Shown here piece after piece: positions 63,000 to 64,000 of a stretch of DNA of 64,000 nucleotides. The notes under the pieces are model-generated. The model was not told where the DNA came from. It ran no database searches and saw only the letters and a list, made by a program, of their open reading frames with translations. How positions within the stretch are numbered: position 1 is the first letter of the stretch; every line of letters begins with the position of its first letter. Origin of the DNA: Rhodocyclales bacterium GT-UBC (GTDB lineage: Bacteria; Pseudomonadota; Gammaproteobacteria; Burkholderiales; Rhodocyclaceae); NCBI GenBank assembly GCA_003583745.1, contig QXPY01000010.1, forward strand, positions 170,403 to 234,402, given 5' to 3'. The position numbers were made by a program, and so were the translations under genes.

Positions 63000-64000
63000 A
63001 TGCTCGCATCCTGGAATTTCCCGCTGTCCCTGCCTGGCTCCGGACGGCCGCCCATTCAATTTGCGCTGCTTGCCCTGGTGGTGTTGCAGCTGTTTTTCGT
63101 GGCTGCCTGCAGTACGCCACGCCAGCAACCCAGTCCGGACGACCCGGAACTGCGCCGCTACGCCGAGCGGGCCTATCAGCCGGAACGTCGTCATCGCATC
63201 GAAAGCTATCGCGATCGCTGGTTGAGTCAGGATGCTGCGGCGCCAGGAGACATCCCGGTGTCGCTCAGTTTGCCGGGCGAACCCGGGCGTTATCCGTTGA
63301 TTGTCTATCTGCCGGGGCTCGGCGAATCGGTCGAGGCCGGCAAGCAGTGGCGCGCCGCCTGGGTGGAAGCCGGCTATGCCGTCCTGATCATGCAGCCTGA
63401 GCGTTTCGGGGCCATGGCCCTGCAGGGGCGTTATGCCAAGGGCGCCGACTTCACCAGCCTGGCCAAGGAAAACTATGCCGCACCGGCACTGGCCGAGCGT
63501 TTGCGTGCGGTGCACAGCGTCATGGAAGAATTGGCGCGGCGCATCGAACAGCAGCAAGCGCCCTACGACCGGATCGATCCCCGGAACTGGGTATTGGCTG
63601 GCTACGACCTTGGGGCGCAAACCGTGCAGGCACTGATCGGCGAGCAGGTGGCGGGCATCGAGCCGCCTAAATTGCGCCAGCCGCCGGCCGCGGCCATGCT
63701 GATCAGCCCGTACGCTAGTGCCACCGGTGGCCTGACGCATCGCTTCGGCGACATCAAGCTGCCGGTGTTCGTGGCAACCGCCACCGAAGACAGCGACAGC
63801 TTCGGGGTTGTCACCTCGTTGGCCGTACGTCTCGCGCCCTTCAATTACATGCCGCCTGGCGACAAGTACATGCTGCTGCTCTCCGGCGGTTCGCACCGGC
63901 TGCTCGGTGGCTCCGGCCAGGCCGAGGCGTCGCCGGATGGCGGGCGTGGCCGGAGCCACCGAGCAGCCGGTGCGAACCGCCGGAGAGCAGCAGCATGTAC
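63000..64000 (+). CDS. alpha/beta-hydrolase-like lipoprotein (partial, 3' end outside window)
   Basis: The frame is open from the ATG at 63000 to the window edge (333 codons). A lipoprotein signal (LALVVLQLFFVAACSTP) is followed by an alpha/beta-hydrolase-like region: PLIVYLPGLGESVEAGKQW, a nucleophile-elbow position reading GYDLGAQT (Asp rather than Ser, so activity is doubtful), and LPVFVATATEDSDSFG. After residue 290 (LLLSGGSHRLLGG) the frame enters the 54-bp inverted repeat and the translation becomes Arg/Ala-rich and unlike a natural end, so the last 40 residues should not be trusted. Confidence 0.7.
   Translation, partial: MLASWNFPLSLPGSGRPPIQFALLALVVLQLFFVAACSTPRQQPSPDDPELRRYAERAYQPERRHRIESYRDRWLSQDAAAPGDIPVSLSLPGEPGRYPLIVYLPGLGESVEAGKQWRAAWVEAGYAVLIMQPERFGAMALQGRYAKGADFTSLAKENYAAPALAERLRAVHSVMEELARRIEQQQAPYDRIDPRNWVLAGYDLGAQTVQALIGEQVAGIEPPKLRQPPAAAMLISPYASATGGLTHRFGDIKLPVFVATATEDSDSFGVVTSLAVRLAPFNYMPPGDKYMLLLSGGSHRLLGGSGQAEASPDGGRGRSHRAAGANRRRAAAC
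63866..64000. repeat. 54-bp perfect inverted repeat running to the window edge
   Basis: Bases 63866-63919 and 63947-64000 are exact reverse complements, separated by 27 bases (63920-63946). The outer ends read GTAC on both sides and reach the last base of the window, so the true arms may be longer. The left arm is normal coding sequence of the hydrolase gene; the right arm is that same sequence inverted. Confidence 0.97.

Noticed and set aside
62325..63959. A 544-residue minus-strand frame over the BepA and hydrolase genes
   Set aside because: Shadow frame starting inside the terminal inverted repeat; no domain is recognisable and both plus-strand genes are well supported.

Overview
The window is a GC-rich chromosomal segment from a Gram-negative bacterium, most likely a betaproteobacterium of the Rhodocyclales type. 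That assignment is an inference from gene content and order: accB-accC-prmA-DUF3426 zinc-ribbon gene, pcm-rhodanese-tolC, a THI-box thiC, waaC-waaA, and an olsB/olsA ornithine-lipid pair. No tRNA, rRNA, CRISPR array or complete insertion sequence was seen. Genes are packed tightly and no gene-free stretch exceeds 300 bases. The largest gaps are the thiC leader (51693-51978), the stretch after the hybrid kinase (56342-56604, two palindromes and nothing else recognised) and the crp/fecR divergent region (26432-26663).

Layout. 1-8.4 kb holds housekeeping genes: the end of a malic enzyme, mpl, a nucleotidyltransferase-like protein, aroQ, accBC, prmA, a zinc-ribbon membrane protein and a PfkB kinase. 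8.5-10.8 kb holds ornithine-lipid acyltransferases and apaH. 10.9-16.1 kb holds a RuvC-less TnpB-like protein with a 16-bp inverted repeat over its start codon, directly followed by a complete type I secretion system (ABC exporter, HlyD-type adaptor, TolC-type channel). 16.2-25.7 kb is a surface-glycan cluster: a PIG-L deacetylase/glycosyltransferase fusion facing a tightly overlapping operon of GT2, methyltransferase, LpxL-like acyltransferase, GNAT-like protein, Wzt and Wzm, headed by a Crp/Fnr regulator. 26.6-31.3 kb is a FecR / CHASE2-cyclase / TPR beta-barrel operon. 31.4-41.3 kb holds a large S-layer/RTX-type protein, SapC, small and Ser-rich proteins, a PPC-repeat leishmanolysin-like protease and a VCBS-type protein, the larger ones being plausible type I substrates. 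41.3-47.2 kb holds glmS, a UDP-glucuronate-type epimerase and LPS core genes. 47.2-50.2 kb holds tolC, rhodanese, pcm and tetR. 50.2-53.9 kb holds an alpha-carbonic anhydrase fusion and thiC with its TPP riboswitch. 54-56.3 kb holds a two-component pair. 56.6-64 kb holds envelope and periplasmic proteins (DUF3617, CsgG-like lipoprotein, OmpA, gluzincin, Spy/CpxP-like, BepA-like, truncated hydrolase).

The most interesting unit is the 10.9-41.3 kb block, which reads as an integrated S-layer system: secretion machine, glycan synthesis and export, regulator, envelope sensor operon and the exported proteins. CRP-type operators with promoter geometry matching class II activation lie before both the fecR operon and the S-layer gene, and a third site lies in front of the Crp-like gene. 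The Crp-like protein keeps the DNA-contact residues of CRP but lacks its cAMP-binding Arg-Ser pair. The nearby CHASE2 cyclase has lost canonical substrate-binding residues. The circuit may therefore not use cAMP in the usual way. The last 135 bases are a perfect 54-bp inverted repeat running to the window edge inside a gene, which looks like a fold-back assembly artefact.
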